A DNA stretch of 64,000 nt, taken from positions 310,001 through 374,000 of the forward strand of contig CANLLZ010000002.1 of the NCBI GenBank assembly GCA_947492235.1, read 5' to 3'. A program made the translations under genes and the position numbers. Below, piece by piece: positions 34,760-43,372 of the stretch. Position 1 is the stretch's first letter. Each line of letters begins with the position of its first letter. Below the pieces are notes generated by a model. That model saw only the letters and a list, made by a program, of their open reading frames with translations. It searched no databases and was not told the origin of the DNA. This DNA comes from an uncultured Altererythrobacter sp. GTDB lineage: Bacteria; Pseudomonadota; Alphaproteobacteria; Sphingomonadales; Sphingomonadaceae.

Positions 34760-34777
34760 TGTCAACTAAACTGGACA
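34760..34777. promoter_or_regulatory. PpsR/CrtJ operator upstream of bchC
   Basis: TGTCAACTAAACTGGACA, a perfect TGT-N12-ACA palindrome, 71 bases above the bchC ATG. On the minus strand one arm reads TTGACA, with TAGTTT after 16 bases, as a likely promoter that repressor binding would cover. Confidence 0.85.
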
Positions 34778-34810
34778 CTCGGATTATCATGCAACGCGTC
34801 ATGCGGTCTG

Positions 34811-35947
34811 TCACTTGGTTGCGACGAGTGCTTTGGCTATCATCGGCAGCGGGGTTTTCAGCTCCTTAATGGCGGAAAAGCCCGCCTTTTCAGCCATCCG
34901 CATATTCTCCGCCATGGTCCGCGGCCGGCCCGATCCCATGGTCCACAGATACATGCCGAAATAGGCCTCCCCCATGCCTTCAGCCCCGCGCGTCCCGGCC
35001 ATCGGCTCGACAATCAAAAGCCGGCCGCCTGCGGGCAGTGCCTGCTGACACGCGTGCAGCAGCGCCTGTGCCGGTTCATCGTCATGATCGTGCACAATCC
35101 GGATCAAGGTGATGAGGTCGAAACCGGCGGGCAACGGATCAGTCCGGAAGCTGCCGGGATGGATGCTGACGCGCCCCGCCAGAGCTGTTCCGGCCATACG
35201 CGCCTGCGCGAGGGGGACCACATCGGGCAGATCGAAAATGCCGAGCTCCAGATCCGGCGTGGCGGTGCCGACTGCCTCCGCGAATGCACCCGAACCGCCG
35301 CCGATATCGAGCATGCGCTGATGCGTATCGAACGGATATTGCCCGATAATCTGCTGCCAGACCATTGGCTGCGTTGCCCGCATTAGCTCCGAATACGGGG
35401 CTGCTCCTTGCTCGATACCCGCACCTTTCGACGCATAGGTCCAAAAGGCGGAAAGCTCGCTGCCGTTTCCGCCCGGCTGGGTCATCAGGGCCAACGGGTC
35501 GGCCAGATCGCGATAGAGCAAAGCGTGGTGGCGGATCATCGCCATCGCGCCTTCATTGGCCGACAATGCCGCGCCCGTTTCGCCTAGTGTCCACAGGCCC
35601 TTTTGCGGCGACTCGGACAGCTTCAGGGCAGCCGCCGCCTTGAGGATTCGCTCGCTTGCTGCGGGTGGCATTTCGAGAAATGTGGTCACTTCGGCAAGGG
35701 TGCGCGGGGTTTCACCGAGAAAGCCAATCAGGCCGGACTGCACGAAAATATAGGTGATCTGGGTGTAGACGAAGCCGGCAATCAGATCGAATTGCCCCGC
35801 CGCCTTGGCCCGCGCGACACTGCGGAAAACCGGTATTTTTGCAGCCCATGCCTGAAAGCGCGCACTTCCCAATATCCGGTTGCGCCGGAGCGCCCAGCGG
35901 GTGCGCCAAGACAGTGTCTGCGAAGAAAGGTCTACCAATATTGACAT
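34811..35947 (-). CDS. crtF: Hydroxyneurosporene/demethylspheroidene O-methyltransferase
   Basis: A 378-residue SAM-dependent O-methyltransferase that methylates the C1 hydroxyl of acyclic carotenoids (spirilloxanthin-type pathway). SAM motif MLDIGGGSGAFAEAV near residue 205; an N-terminal helical dimerisation domain of the O-methyltransferase family precedes it. The ATG at 35947 is the only in-frame ATG, but no good ribosome site precedes it and it sits inside overlapping palindromes, so the start is less certain. It is divergent from crtD and convergent-free with respect to bchC (same strand, separate promoter). Confidence 0.9.
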   Translation of the reverse strand: MSILVDLSSQTLSWRTRWALRRNRILGSARFQAWAAKIPVFRSVARAKAAGQFDLIAGFVYTQITYIFVQSGLIGFLGETPRTLAEVTTFLEMPPAASERILKAAAALKLSESPQKGLWTLGETGAALSANEGAMAMIRHHALLYRDLADPLALMTQPGGNGSELSAFWTYASKGAGIEQGAAPYSELMRATQPMVWQQIIGQYPFDTHQRMLDIGGGSGAFAEAVGTATPDLELGIFDLPDVVPLAQARMAGTALAGRVSIHPGSFRTDPLPAGFDLITLIRIVHDHDDEPAQALLHACQQALPAGGRLLIVEPMAGTRGAEGMGEAYFGMYLWTMGSGRPRTMAENMRMAEKAGFSAIKELKTPLPMIAKALVATK

Positions 35948-35972
35948 AAACGTATGTCCATTTGAGTGGACT
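35942..35972. promoter_or_regulatory. Overlapping palindromes (near-perfect PpsR site) between crtF and crtD
   Basis: TGTCCATTTGAGTGGACT at 35955-35972 differs from TGT-N12-ACA only in the last base and has perfect GTCCA/TGGAC arms. A second palindrome, GACATAAACGTATGTC, at 35943-35958 overlaps it. The site begins within a few bases of the crtF start and 63 bases before crtD, so it could control both directions. Confidence 0.7.
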
Positions 35973-36034
35973 TGCGATACGCATGCGTCAAACAAAAGCG
36001 ATCAACTCAAGCGATCGCAGACAAGGGAGGATGC

Positions 36035-37615
36035 GTGGCGGCAGCGCCTACAGTCATCATCGGAGCGGGCATTGGCGGGCTGACCAGTGCGGCCATTCTG
36101 TCTGCGCGCGGCGTGCCTGTGACAGTGCTGGAAAAGGAAGCGCAGCCCGGCGGGAAGGTCCGCCAATTAGAGGTCGAAGGCGTGCCGATCGATGCCGGGC
36201 CGACCGTCTTCACCATGCGCCCGGTGATCGAGAATATCTTCGAAGAGGCTGGCGCTTCGCTCGACGAGCATCTGACCCTGACCAGAGCCGACCGGCTCGC
36301 GCGCCATGCGTGGGACGATACCGGCCATCTGGACCTGTTCGCCGATCCCGAACGCAGCGCGGAGGCCGTGGGCGAGTTTGCCGGAGCGAAGGCCGCGGCA
36401 GGCTTCCGCAGTTTCTCCGCCGAGGCCGCGCGGATTTTCGGCATTCTCGACAAGCCCTTCCTGCGCTCGTCGAAGCCCTATCCGCCCAATCTGATGTGGC
36501 GCATCGGGCTGCACCGGGTGGGCGCGCTGCTGGCGATCCGCCCGTATGAGAGCCTGTGGAAGGTGCTGGGCGAGCATTTCGATGATCCTCGCCTGCGTCA
36601 GCTGTTCGGGCGATACACCACCTATTGCGGTTCCTCTCCCTTCCACACGCCCGCCACGCTGATGCTGATTGCCCATGTCGAGCAGCAAGGGGTCTGGGCC
36701 ATCGAGGGCGGCATGACCGCGCTGGCCAATGCGCTGGAGGCGGTCGCCCGCCAGAACGGCGTGTGGTTTCGCTATGGCGCGCAGGTCACGGGCATTCACA
36801 CAAGCCGCAAAGGCGTAAGCGGTGTCACGCTGGAAAGCGGCGAGCATATCCCAACCCGCTCGGTGATCTGCAATGCCGATCCGTCCGCTCTGGGTGCAGG
36901 CGTGTTCGGGGAGGACCTCAGACGGGCCGCAAAACCGATGGCCGAAAAGGACCGGTCGCTCTCGGCAATGGTCTGGCTGGCCAAAGCCAAGCCGCAAGGC
37001 CTGCCGCTGACACATCACAACGTCTTCTTTTCGCCCGATTACGCCCGCGAATTTGCGCAGATCGAAGCGGGTCAGGTGCCCACCGATCCCACCGCCTATG
37101 TCTGTGCGCTGGACCATGGCGAGGACAGCCCAAGCGACAGCGCAAGCGGCACCGCGCAGCGTTTCCAGATCATCGTCAACGCACCGGCCAATGGCGACAT
37201 TCACGATTACACCGCCGGGGAGAAAGACCAATGCACGTCGAACATGATGGCGCGGCTGAGAGCCTGCGGACTGGACCTGGACCCGGCAGGCATGGATACG
37301 CCGATGCAGCACAGGCTCGTCACGCCGAGCGATTTCTCGAAACTCTTCCCGGCGACCGGCGGGGCGCTTTATGGCAGGGCTTCGCACGGATGGGCGGCCT
37401 CCTTCCTCAGGCCCGGCTGCCGGACGAAGATCCGTGGGCTTTATTGCGCGGGCGGGGCGACCCATCCTGGCGCGGGCGTCCCGATGGCCGCCTTGTCAGG
37501 GACACTGGCAAGCGAAGCCGTGCTGTCCGACCGTATTTCGACGCGGTGGTACCACCGGGGGGATATCGCTGGTGGTATGTCGACGCCATCAGCGCAGACG
37601 GCCGCTACGGGCTGA
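36035..37615 (+). CDS. crtD: Methoxyneurosporene/1-hydroxycarotenoid 3,4-desaturase
   Basis: A 526-residue FAD-dependent phytoene-desaturase family protein. FAD motif VIIGAGIGGLTSA right after the start; C-terminal LYCAGGATHPGAGVPMAALSG is the family signature. Position next to crtC and crtF in a photosynthesis cluster favours CrtD over CrtI. The GTG at 36035 has AAGGGAGG just upstream; the ATG at 36031 is out of frame. Its last 60 codons overlap the start region of crtC in another frame. Confidence 0.88.
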   Translation: MAAAPTVIIGAGIGGLTSAAILSARGVPVTVLEKEAQPGGKVRQLEVEGVPIDAGPTVFTMRPVIENIFEEAGASLDEHLTLTRADRLARHAWDDTGHLDLFADPERSAEAVGEFAGAKAAAGFRSFSAEAARIFGILDKPFLRSSKPYPPNLMWRIGLHRVGALLAIRPYESLWKVLGEHFDDPRLRQLFGRYTTYCGSSPFHTPATLMLIAHVEQQGVWAIEGGMTALANALEAVARQNGVWFRYGAQVTGIHTSRKGVSGVTLESGEHIPTRSVICNADPSALGAGVFGEDLRRAAKPMAEKDRSLSAMVWLAKAKPQGLPLTHHNVFFSPDYAREFAQIEAGQVPTDPTAYVCALDHGEDSPSDSASGTAQRFQIIVNAPANGDIHDYTAGEKDQCTSNMMARLRACGLDLDPAGMDTPMQHRLVTPSDFSKLFPATGGALYGRASHGWAASFLRPGCRTKIRGLYCAGGATHPGAGVPMAALSGTLASEAVLSDRISTRWYHRGDIAGGMSTPSAQTAATG

Positions 37616-38454
37616 CGATAATCGGCTTCATCGGCAGCGTTTTTTCGCCCTATTACAAGAAATCGGGCCGGGATATTCCTCTCGATCACAGCTGCCTCAA
37701 TATCGCGCTCTACGGCAAAACCGGCGCGCGCTGGGTGATGACCGAACGCGGCGCGGCGGACACATCGCAGGCGCGCGACCACCTACAAATCGGGCCGAGC
37801 GCTATGCGGTGGCAGGACGACAAGCTCATCATCGACATAGAAGAGCGCGATATCCGGCTGGGCATCCCATGGCGGCGGCGCGTGAAGGGGCGGATCGTCC
37901 TGACGCCGGAAGTGCTGAACGCGCGCTCCTTCAAACTCGATGCTGCGGGCAAGCACAATTGGCACACGATTGCGCCCCGCGCGCGGATCGATGTGGCGAT
38001 GGACCGGCCCGACATAAGCTGGTCCGGCAGCGCCTATCTGGATGGCAATCATGGCAGCGAACCGATCGAGGATGGCTTTCGCGACTGGCACTGGTCGCGC
38101 GCCCATGCCGGGGACGATGTGGCGGTGATCTACGAGGGCACCCGCCGCGATGGCAGCCATTTCGCCAGCGCGCTGCGGTTTGACCAGCACGGTACGCCGC
38201 ATGAGGAGGAACTGCCGCTGGTCGCCCCGCTGCCGCCGACATTATGGGCGATGAAGCGCCAGACACGCGCCGACCGGGGCCATGCTTCGGTGCTCAGGAC
38301 GTGGGAGGATTCGCCCTTTTACGCCCGTTCTGCGCTGTCGATGCGGATCTTCGGAAAGCCGGTGACGGCGGTGCAGGAGAGCATTTCCCTCAATCGCCTG
38401 ATCCATCCGGTGGTGCAGTTCATGCTGCCATACAAGATGCCGCGAGAGGTCTAG
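37444..38454 (+). CDS. crtC: Hydroxyneurosporene synthase (carotenoid 1,2-hydratase)
   Basis: About 336 residues. The product hydrates the C1-C2 double bond of acyclic carotenoids. Conserved family stretches: VPPGGYRWWYVDAIS, LTIIGFIGSVFSPYY, and FRDWHWSRAHAGDDVAVIY. The start is uncertain: no in-frame ATG is near, homology already begins around 37537, and the available codons are TTG at 37444 and GTG at 37546; the TTG includes all conserved residues. This implies a long overlap with crtD (up to about 170 bases). Confidence 0.85.
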   Translation: MRGRGDPSWRGRPDGRLVRDTGKRSRAVRPYFDAVVPPGGYRWWYVDAISADGRYGLTIIGFIGSVFSPYYKKSGRDIPLDHSCLNIALYGKTGARWVMTERGAADTSQARDHLQIGPSAMRWQDDKLIIDIEERDIRLGIPWRRRVKGRIVLTPEVLNARSFKLDAAGKHNWHTIAPRARIDVAMDRPDISWSGSAYLDGNHGSEPIEDGFRDWHWSRAHAGDDVAVIYEGTRRDGSHFASALRFDQHGTPHEEELPLVAPLPPTLWAMKRQTRADRGHASVLRTWEDSPFYARSALSMRIFGKPVTAVQESISLNRLIHPVVQFMLPYKMPREV

Positions 38455-38456
38455 GG

Positions 38457-38627
38457 TCAGTCGGCCGCGTCCTGCTGCTCGGCGGCCTTCTCCGCTGCGG
38501 CCTTTTCCTTGTCTTTGGCAATCTCGCGGTTGACCGACCACAATTGGTAGAAGCCGAAGCCGAGCGCGACCGCACCGGAAAAGACGATCTCGATCCAGCC
38601 GAAATTGTCTGCGAAGCTGGTTTCCAT
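38457..38627 (-). CDS. Small single-helix membrane protein next to bchO, unknown
   Basis: A 56-residue protein: short N-terminus, one membrane helix (about residues 10-32, IEIVFSGAVALGFGFYQLWSV), then a highly charged Lys/Glu/Ala tail (EIAKDKEKAAAEKAAEQQ) likely to form a cytoplasmic coiled helix. GGGGGG lies about 8 bases before the ATG. It is 13 bases downstream of bchO on the same strand and converges with crtC 2 bases from its stop. I do not recognise a named family. Size and layout suit a photosystem or assembly subunit, but this is inference. Confidence 0.75.
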   Translation of the reverse strand: METSFADNFGWIEIVFSGAVALGFGFYQLWSVNREIAKDKEKAAAEKAAEQQDAAD

Positions 38628-38640
38628 TGTCCGTCCCCCC

Positions 38641-39543
38641 TCAGCCTTTGGCGGCGTCTGCAAACGCGGTGATCATCTGCGCAGTCTGCTCCGGCTGCTC
38701 CTCATGCGCAAGGTGCCCGAGACCGGGCATCTCCTGATACTCGCATTGCGGAATCAAATCCGCAGCCTGCTGGACGGCGGAGCGCGGGATGGCTGTGTCG
38801 CCCGTCGCATGGATCAGCAGCACGGGCGCTTTCAGGGCGTGGAGCCGGTCGCGCAATGGCTCCAGCCGCCAGCTTGCCATCATCCGGATAGCCCCGTCGC
38901 AATGGCCGGATCGGGTGAGCAACAACCGGTATTGCCGGTTGCCCGCCCGGTCGATCGTCGATCCGGTTGCCTTGTGCAGGAACCGCTCGGGTTCTCCCGG
39001 AGCGTGGGCCATGCGGGCAAAGATGATCGACACCAGCGGGTTGGTGAACAGGATTTTGGCAAGCTGCGGGAACAGTTTTGCGGCGAGGCCCGGAAACGGC
39101 AGCAGCGCGGGATTGAGGCCCACCAGCGGCGCATGCCAGCCGCGCGCCAGTAGCAATTCCGCACCGATAGCTGCCCCTGCGGAATGGCCGACAATCAGGT
39201 CCGGCTCCACTTCCAGCACATCCAGCAGCACGCCGATGGACGCCGCCATCTGCGGCAATGTCACGCGTCGCCGGTGGCTGGGGCGGGTGAAGCCATGCCC
39301 AGGCAAATCCATCGCAATCACGCGGTATTTCTTGGCCAGCAGCGGCATCAGATCGCGCCAGCTATGTGTCGCCGCGCCGGTCCCGTGGAGCAGGAGGCAG
39401 ACGGGTGCGTCCTCCCGATCCCCTTCCTCCGGGCCCATCATCTGGACGTGCCAGCGATAGCCCTCTGCCGCGACGAAGGAACTGGCGCTTCTGTTCGGCC
39501 AGTCTGCCCCGTCCCGTTCCCAATCGGGATAGCGGGCGCTCAT
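38641..39543 (-). CDS. bchO: Alpha/beta hydrolase BchO (Mg-chelatase-associated)
   Basis: A 300-residue alpha/beta hydrolase. Family opening PDWERDGADWPNRSASSFV and the oxyanion-side LLLHGTGAATHSWRDL; nucleophile elbow GHSAGAA and C-terminal His in GLGHLAHEEQP. BchO accompanies bchI and bchD in most purple bacterial clusters; its substrate is unknown. ATGA overlap with bchD. Confidence 0.93.
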   Translation of the reverse strand: MSARYPDWERDGADWPNRSASSFVAAEGYRWHVQMMGPEEGDREDAPVCLLLHGTGAATHSWRDLMPLLAKKYRVIAMDLPGHGFTRPSHRRRVTLPQMAASIGVLLDVLEVEPDLIVGHSAGAAIGAELLLARGWHAPLVGLNPALLPFPGLAAKLFPQLAKILFTNPLVSIIFARMAHAPGEPERFLHKATGSTIDRAGNRQYRLLLTRSGHCDGAIRMMASWRLEPLRDRLHALKAPVLLIHATGDTAIPRSAVQQAADLIPQCEYQEMPGLGHLAHEEQPEQTAQMITAFADAAKG

Positions 39544-41237
39544 GCCGACACGCTCTCGGCCACGCTTTCAATTGCCTCGACCATCGCCGCGCTGCCGGCA
39601 TAGGGCAGCGCCAGATACTTGCCGCGCAGGGCCTCTGCCAGAGCGGCGGCTTCCTCTCGCGGGCGGGGCGAGATGTCGATCACCACCGCGTGATGCCCCG
39701 CAGCGGCGATGCCTTTGGCGGCATTTTCGGCCTCCGCCATGGCGCGGGCGCGGTCGGGCTCGCCGTCCAGAGTGACATTCGCTTTGCCGTCGGTCAGCAG
39801 GGCGATCATCGGAGTCTGGCCGCGCTTGCCCGACGCATCGGCCATCAGCCGCGCCTCCAGTAATCCGGCGGCAAGCGGCGTGCCCCCACCCCCTGGCAAT
39901 CCCGACAAGGCGCGGCGGGCACGGGTGAGCGAGCGGGTGGGCGGGAGCAGAATTTCCGCTCCGCTATGCCGGAATGCGATCAGCGCGACTTGCGAGCGTT
40001 TGACATGGGCCTGAGCCAGCATCAGCTCGACCGCGCCCTTCGCTTCGGCCAGCCGGGCCATGGCCGAGGAGCCGGAGGCATCGACGGCGAAGATTGTCAG
40101 GCTTTCCTGCCGCTGTTCGAAATGGCGGATGCGCAAATCGGATTTTCGGATGTAGAGTGATTGCCCAGCTGTGTTGGAATCCCCTGCGTTTTCCCTACGG
40201 ATCGCCTGCCACGGGGCGGCGGCGCGCAACGTGTCGATCAGGGCCAGCTTGCGCCCGTCGCCGGGAATGCCGGGTCGCGCGCCCAGCGGCCGCCCGCGCC
40301 TGGACGATGACTCGCGGTTGCCCGATTGGCCGCCAGAGCCGCCTTTGGGACGCGTAAGACCCTTGTCGATCCCGTCCAGAATATGGTCCGGGATAGAGGC
40401 CGCTGCGGCCGCGAGAAGCAGGTCTTCCAACGGCAAATCCTGCGATTGTTGCTCCTCCTCGCCCTGATCGATGGCGGTGTCCGGCGCGCCATCAGGCGGC
40501 GGCGGTTCGGGTGGTTCGGGCGGCTCCATCTCGGGCCGCTGCGTGGCGCGCGGGGCGAGCACCAGCCGGATCGCCGCCTCCAGCTCCGGCTCCCCCGCTT
40601 TCCCCAGCCCCCGCACACCTGCAATTCCACGGGCATAACTTTCGGCCATCAGGACGGGTCGGACCGAATGGATGCCCAGCGCCGCCGCTGTCAAAGCAAG
40701 CGCCTCGCGCTGACCCTTGAGCAGGGGGCGAGCGCGCTTTGCATTCTGCCATTCTTCCGCCCACTCGAAATCCAGCGTCCTGCACCGCGAGAAATCGCAA
40801 TGAAAGGCTGCGCGCTCCAGCAAAGTGGCGAGCGGCGCTTCATCCGCATCCAGCCCGTCATCGAGCAGGATGACCGCACAATCGCCTCTATCGATGGACT
40901 GGGCGAGAAGCGCCGCGATGCCCCTGTCGGTTCGCTCGGCCATGGAGACAATCGCCACGCCGCCCCTTGCGCGTTCGATCAGGCCGGGACGATGCGCGGC
41001 CCGCCCGGTGGCCAAAGTCTGCGTCAGGTCCAGCCCGCCCAGCATCTGTTCGGCATCGGCGCTGACCGGCACCCGCACCACCGGCATGCGCGGCTCCAGC
41101 GCAGGGAGCATTTGAGCCAGCAAGCGATCCCGCACCGGCCCCGCACCGCGCAGCACAATTCCGCCAAAGGCATGGGGCGACTGCGCGAAGGCCTGCGCTG
41201 CCAGCAGGCTGTCCGCAATCGAACGGTCTTCACTCAA
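39540..41237 (-). CDS. bchD: Magnesium chelatase subunit D
   Basis: A 565-residue subunit with an inactive AAA+ N-terminal half, an acidic/proline-rich linker (around residues 235-265) and a C-terminal integrin I domain with the MIDAS motif DASGSS. It forms the motor platform with BchI. ATGA overlaps with bchI and bchO. Confidence 0.95.
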   Translation of the reverse strand: MSEDRSIADSLLAAQAFAQSPHAFGGIVLRGAGPVRDRLLAQMLPALEPRMPVVRVPVSADAEQMLGGLDLTQTLATGRAAHRPGLIERARGGVAIVSMAERTDRGIAALLAQSIDRGDCAVILLDDGLDADEAPLATLLERAAFHCDFSRCRTLDFEWAEEWQNAKRARPLLKGQREALALTAAALGIHSVRPVLMAESYARGIAGVRGLGKAGEPELEAAIRLVLAPRATQRPEMEPPEPPEPPPPDGAPDTAIDQGEEEQQSQDLPLEDLLLAAAAASIPDHILDGIDKGLTRPKGGSGGQSGNRESSSRRGRPLGARPGIPGDGRKLALIDTLRAAAPWQAIRRENAGDSNTAGQSLYIRKSDLRIRHFEQRQESLTIFAVDASGSSAMARLAEAKGAVELMLAQAHVKRSQVALIAFRHSGAEILLPPTRSLTRARRALSGLPGGGGTPLAAGLLEARLMADASGKRGQTPMIALLTDGKANVTLDGEPDRARAMAEAENAAKGIAAAGHHAVVIDISPRPREEAAALAEALRGKYLALPYAGSAAMVEAIESVAESVSA

Positions 41238-42235
41238 CCGAACATCTCGGCCAGCGCCATTTCGATCCGCACGGTGGAGCCCGTTTCATCCAGCACATCG
41301 CGCCGCAAGCGGTGCCGCAAGGCCAGCGGAGCGATGGATTTCAGATGGTCCACCGTGACAGAGGGCGCGCCTTCCAGCGCCGCCAGTGCCCGCGCCCCGC
41401 GCATCAGGGTCAGTTCCCCGCGCAGACCGTCGGCCCCCACCGCCTGCGATAATTCCGCCGCGCTTTTGAGAATCTTTGCAGGCACCTTCACCTTGGGCAA
41501 AGCCTTCTTCGCCCGGTCGATCTGGCGCAGCACCTTGGCATCGTCGGCCTTCCACTTGGCCGCGAATTTCTTCGGTCCCCGCTCCTGCGCATCGCAGCGG
41601 CGCATGATCTCCACCCGTTCGGCAATCGTGTCCGGCGTGCGCACTTCGACCGACAGGCCGAAGCGGTCGAGCAATTGCGGGCGCAGCTCGCCTTCTTCCG
41701 GGTTACCGCTGCCGATCAAGACAAAGCGCGCCTTGTGCCGCACGCTCAGCCCGTCGCGCTCGACCAGATTTTCACCCGACGCGGCGACATCCAGCAGCAG
41801 ATCGACCACGTGATCCTCCAGCAGGTTGATCTCGTCGATATACAGGAAGCCGCGATGGGCCTTGGCCAGCAGGCCGGGTTCGAAATGCTTCTCGCCTGCC
41901 GACAGCGCTTTCTCCAGATCAAGCGTGCCCAGCACGCGGTCTTCGGTTGATCCCAGCGGCAGATCGACGAACGGCACCGGCACTTTGCGCACCCGTTTGC
42001 TGGAGCAGCAATCGGGGCACGATCCGCGATCTTCCGGCGCGCAATTGTAGCGGCACCCCTCCACCGCCGTGATCGGCGGCAGGGTGGCGGCGAGCGCACG
42101 GGCAGCGGTCGATTTGCCAGTGCCCCTGTCGCCGAAGATCATCACACCGCCAATCCGGGCATCGGTGGCGGCGATGAGCAGCGCCTGTTTCATTTCTTGC
42201 TGGCCGACTATGGCGCTGAACGGAAAGACGGACAT
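41234..42235 (-). CDS. bchI: Magnesium chelatase ATPase subunit I
   Basis: A 333-residue AAA+ ATPase. Walker A GDRGTGKST near residue 36-43, Walker B LYIDEINLL, and sensor-type segments typical of BchI. The ATG at 42235 fits the family start (FPFSAIVGQQEMK); an alternative ATG at 42253 adds six residues. It heads bchI-bchD-bchO and is divergent from bciA across 124 bases in which no PpsR palindrome was found. Confidence 0.96.
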   Translation of the reverse strand: MSVFPFSAIVGQQEMKQALLIAATDARIGGVMIFGDRGTGKSTAARALAATLPPITAVEGCRYNCAPEDRGSCPDCCSSKRVRKVPVPFVDLPLGSTEDRVLGTLDLEKALSAGEKHFEPGLLAKAHRGFLYIDEINLLEDHVVDLLLDVAASGENLVERDGLSVRHKARFVLIGSGNPEEGELRPQLLDRFGLSVEVRTPDTIAERVEIMRRCDAQERGPKKFAAKWKADDAKVLRQIDRAKKALPKVKVPAKILKSAAELSQAVGADGLRGELTLMRGARALAALEGAPSVTVDHLKSIAPLALRHRLRRDVLDETGSTVRIEMALAEMFG

Positions 42236-42359
42236 GGGCTGGCGTTGTATCATTCGCGCGGGGGCGGTCAATCGCTGCGCTTGCTCTGGCCCGCCCGCTC
42301 TTCCCCACATGCCTTATCCGCGCCTTTGACGGGAACGCGCCTGCTGATACCGGTGGGAT

Positions 42360-43364
42360 GTGAGCACAGCCGCATCCTCCAGTGCGCCCAAACGGGTTAT
42401 CGTATTCGGCGCGAGCGGGACGATCGGACGCGCGACGGTAAAAGCCATGGTGGAGGCCGGTCACGATGTGGTGGGCGTTGTCCGCCCGCAATCATCCGGC
42501 TCTGACAGACCGGGCGAGTGGGATGGAGCAGACATGCGGACAGCAAGCATTGTCGGCACACAATGCGGCGCAGCGGAGGCTTTGCGCGGCGAGCATTTCG
42601 ATGTCGCCGTCTCCTGTCTCGCCTCGCGCACTGGCCTGCCGGACGATGCTTGGCTGGTGGATTATCAGGCCAATGTTCAGATACTTGAGGCGGCGAAGGA
42701 AGCGGGCATCCCCCACATGATCCTGCTCTCGGCCATCTGCGTCCAGAAGCCCCGCCTCGCCTTTCAGCACGCAAAGCTGGCATTCGAGAAGGCACTCAAA
42801 GAATCCGGCCTGACCTATTCGATTGTCCGCCCGACGGCCTTTTTCAAATCCTTGTCCGGCCAGATAGGCCGCGTGCAGCGCGGCAAGCCGTTTCTGGTGT
42901 TCGGCGACGGCAAGCTTACCTCCTGCAAGCCGATCAGCGACCGCAATCTGGGCCGGTACCTGTCGGAATGCATTACCGACCCGGCACGCCATAATGCCAT
43001 CCTGCCCATCGGCGGCCCGGGTCCGGCCATCACGCCGCTGGATCAGGCGGAAGCGCTGTTCGGCCTAATGGGAGAAGAGCCGCGCATCCGCCGCGTGCCG
43101 GTGGCCCTGCTCGATGCCATCATTGCCGTGCTCGGCCTGCTGGGAAAGGTTTCGCGCAAGGCCGCAGACAAAGCCGAGCTGGCGCGGATCGGGCGGTATT
43201 ACGCCACCGAATCCATGCTGGTCCTCGATCCGCAAACCGGCGCATATTCAGCTCACGCCACCCCCTCCACCGGCAGCGATACCCTGCCCGGCCATTACGC
43301 TGACATTATCGCGGGACGGGGCAGCGTGGACCTCGGCGAACACGCGGTGTTCGAGCGAGGCTAG
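42360..43364 (+). CDS. bciA: Divinyl (proto)chlorophyllide 8-vinyl reductase, BciA type
   Basis: A 334-residue NADPH-dependent atypical SDR. Nucleotide motif VFGASGTIGRATV at residues 15-27; isoflavone-reductase-like NmrA fold with IVRPTAFFKSLSGQ and KPFLVFGDGKLTSCKPISD typical of BciA. It reduces the C8 vinyl group of divinyl intermediates. GTG start at 42360 after GGTGGGA; the ATG two bases earlier is immediately followed by a stop. Confidence 0.9.
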   Translation: MSTAASSSAPKRVIVFGASGTIGRATVKAMVEAGHDVVGVVRPQSSGSDRPGEWDGADMRTASIVGTQCGAAEALRGEHFDVAVSCLASRTGLPDDAWLVDYQANVQILEAAKEAGIPHMILLSAICVQKPRLAFQHAKLAFEKALKESGLTYSIVRPTAFFKSLSGQIGRVQRGKPFLVFGDGKLTSCKPISDRNLGRYLSECITDPARHNAILPIGGPGPAITPLDQAEALFGLMGEEPRIRRVPVALLDAIIAVLGLLGKVSRKAADKAELARIGRYYATESMLVLDPQTGAYSAHATPSTGSDTLPGHYADIIAGRGSVDLGEHAVFERG

Positions 43365-43372
43365 CGCCGCCT

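Noticed and set aside
36035-37615. Assigning this desaturase as phytoene desaturase CrtI
   Set aside because: Neighbours crtC and crtF and the C-terminal pattern fit CrtD better, though sequence alone cannot fully exclude a different desaturation step.
42236-42359. Looking for a PpsR site between bchI and bciA
   Set aside because: No TGT-N12-ACA match was found; the region seems to lack this operator.
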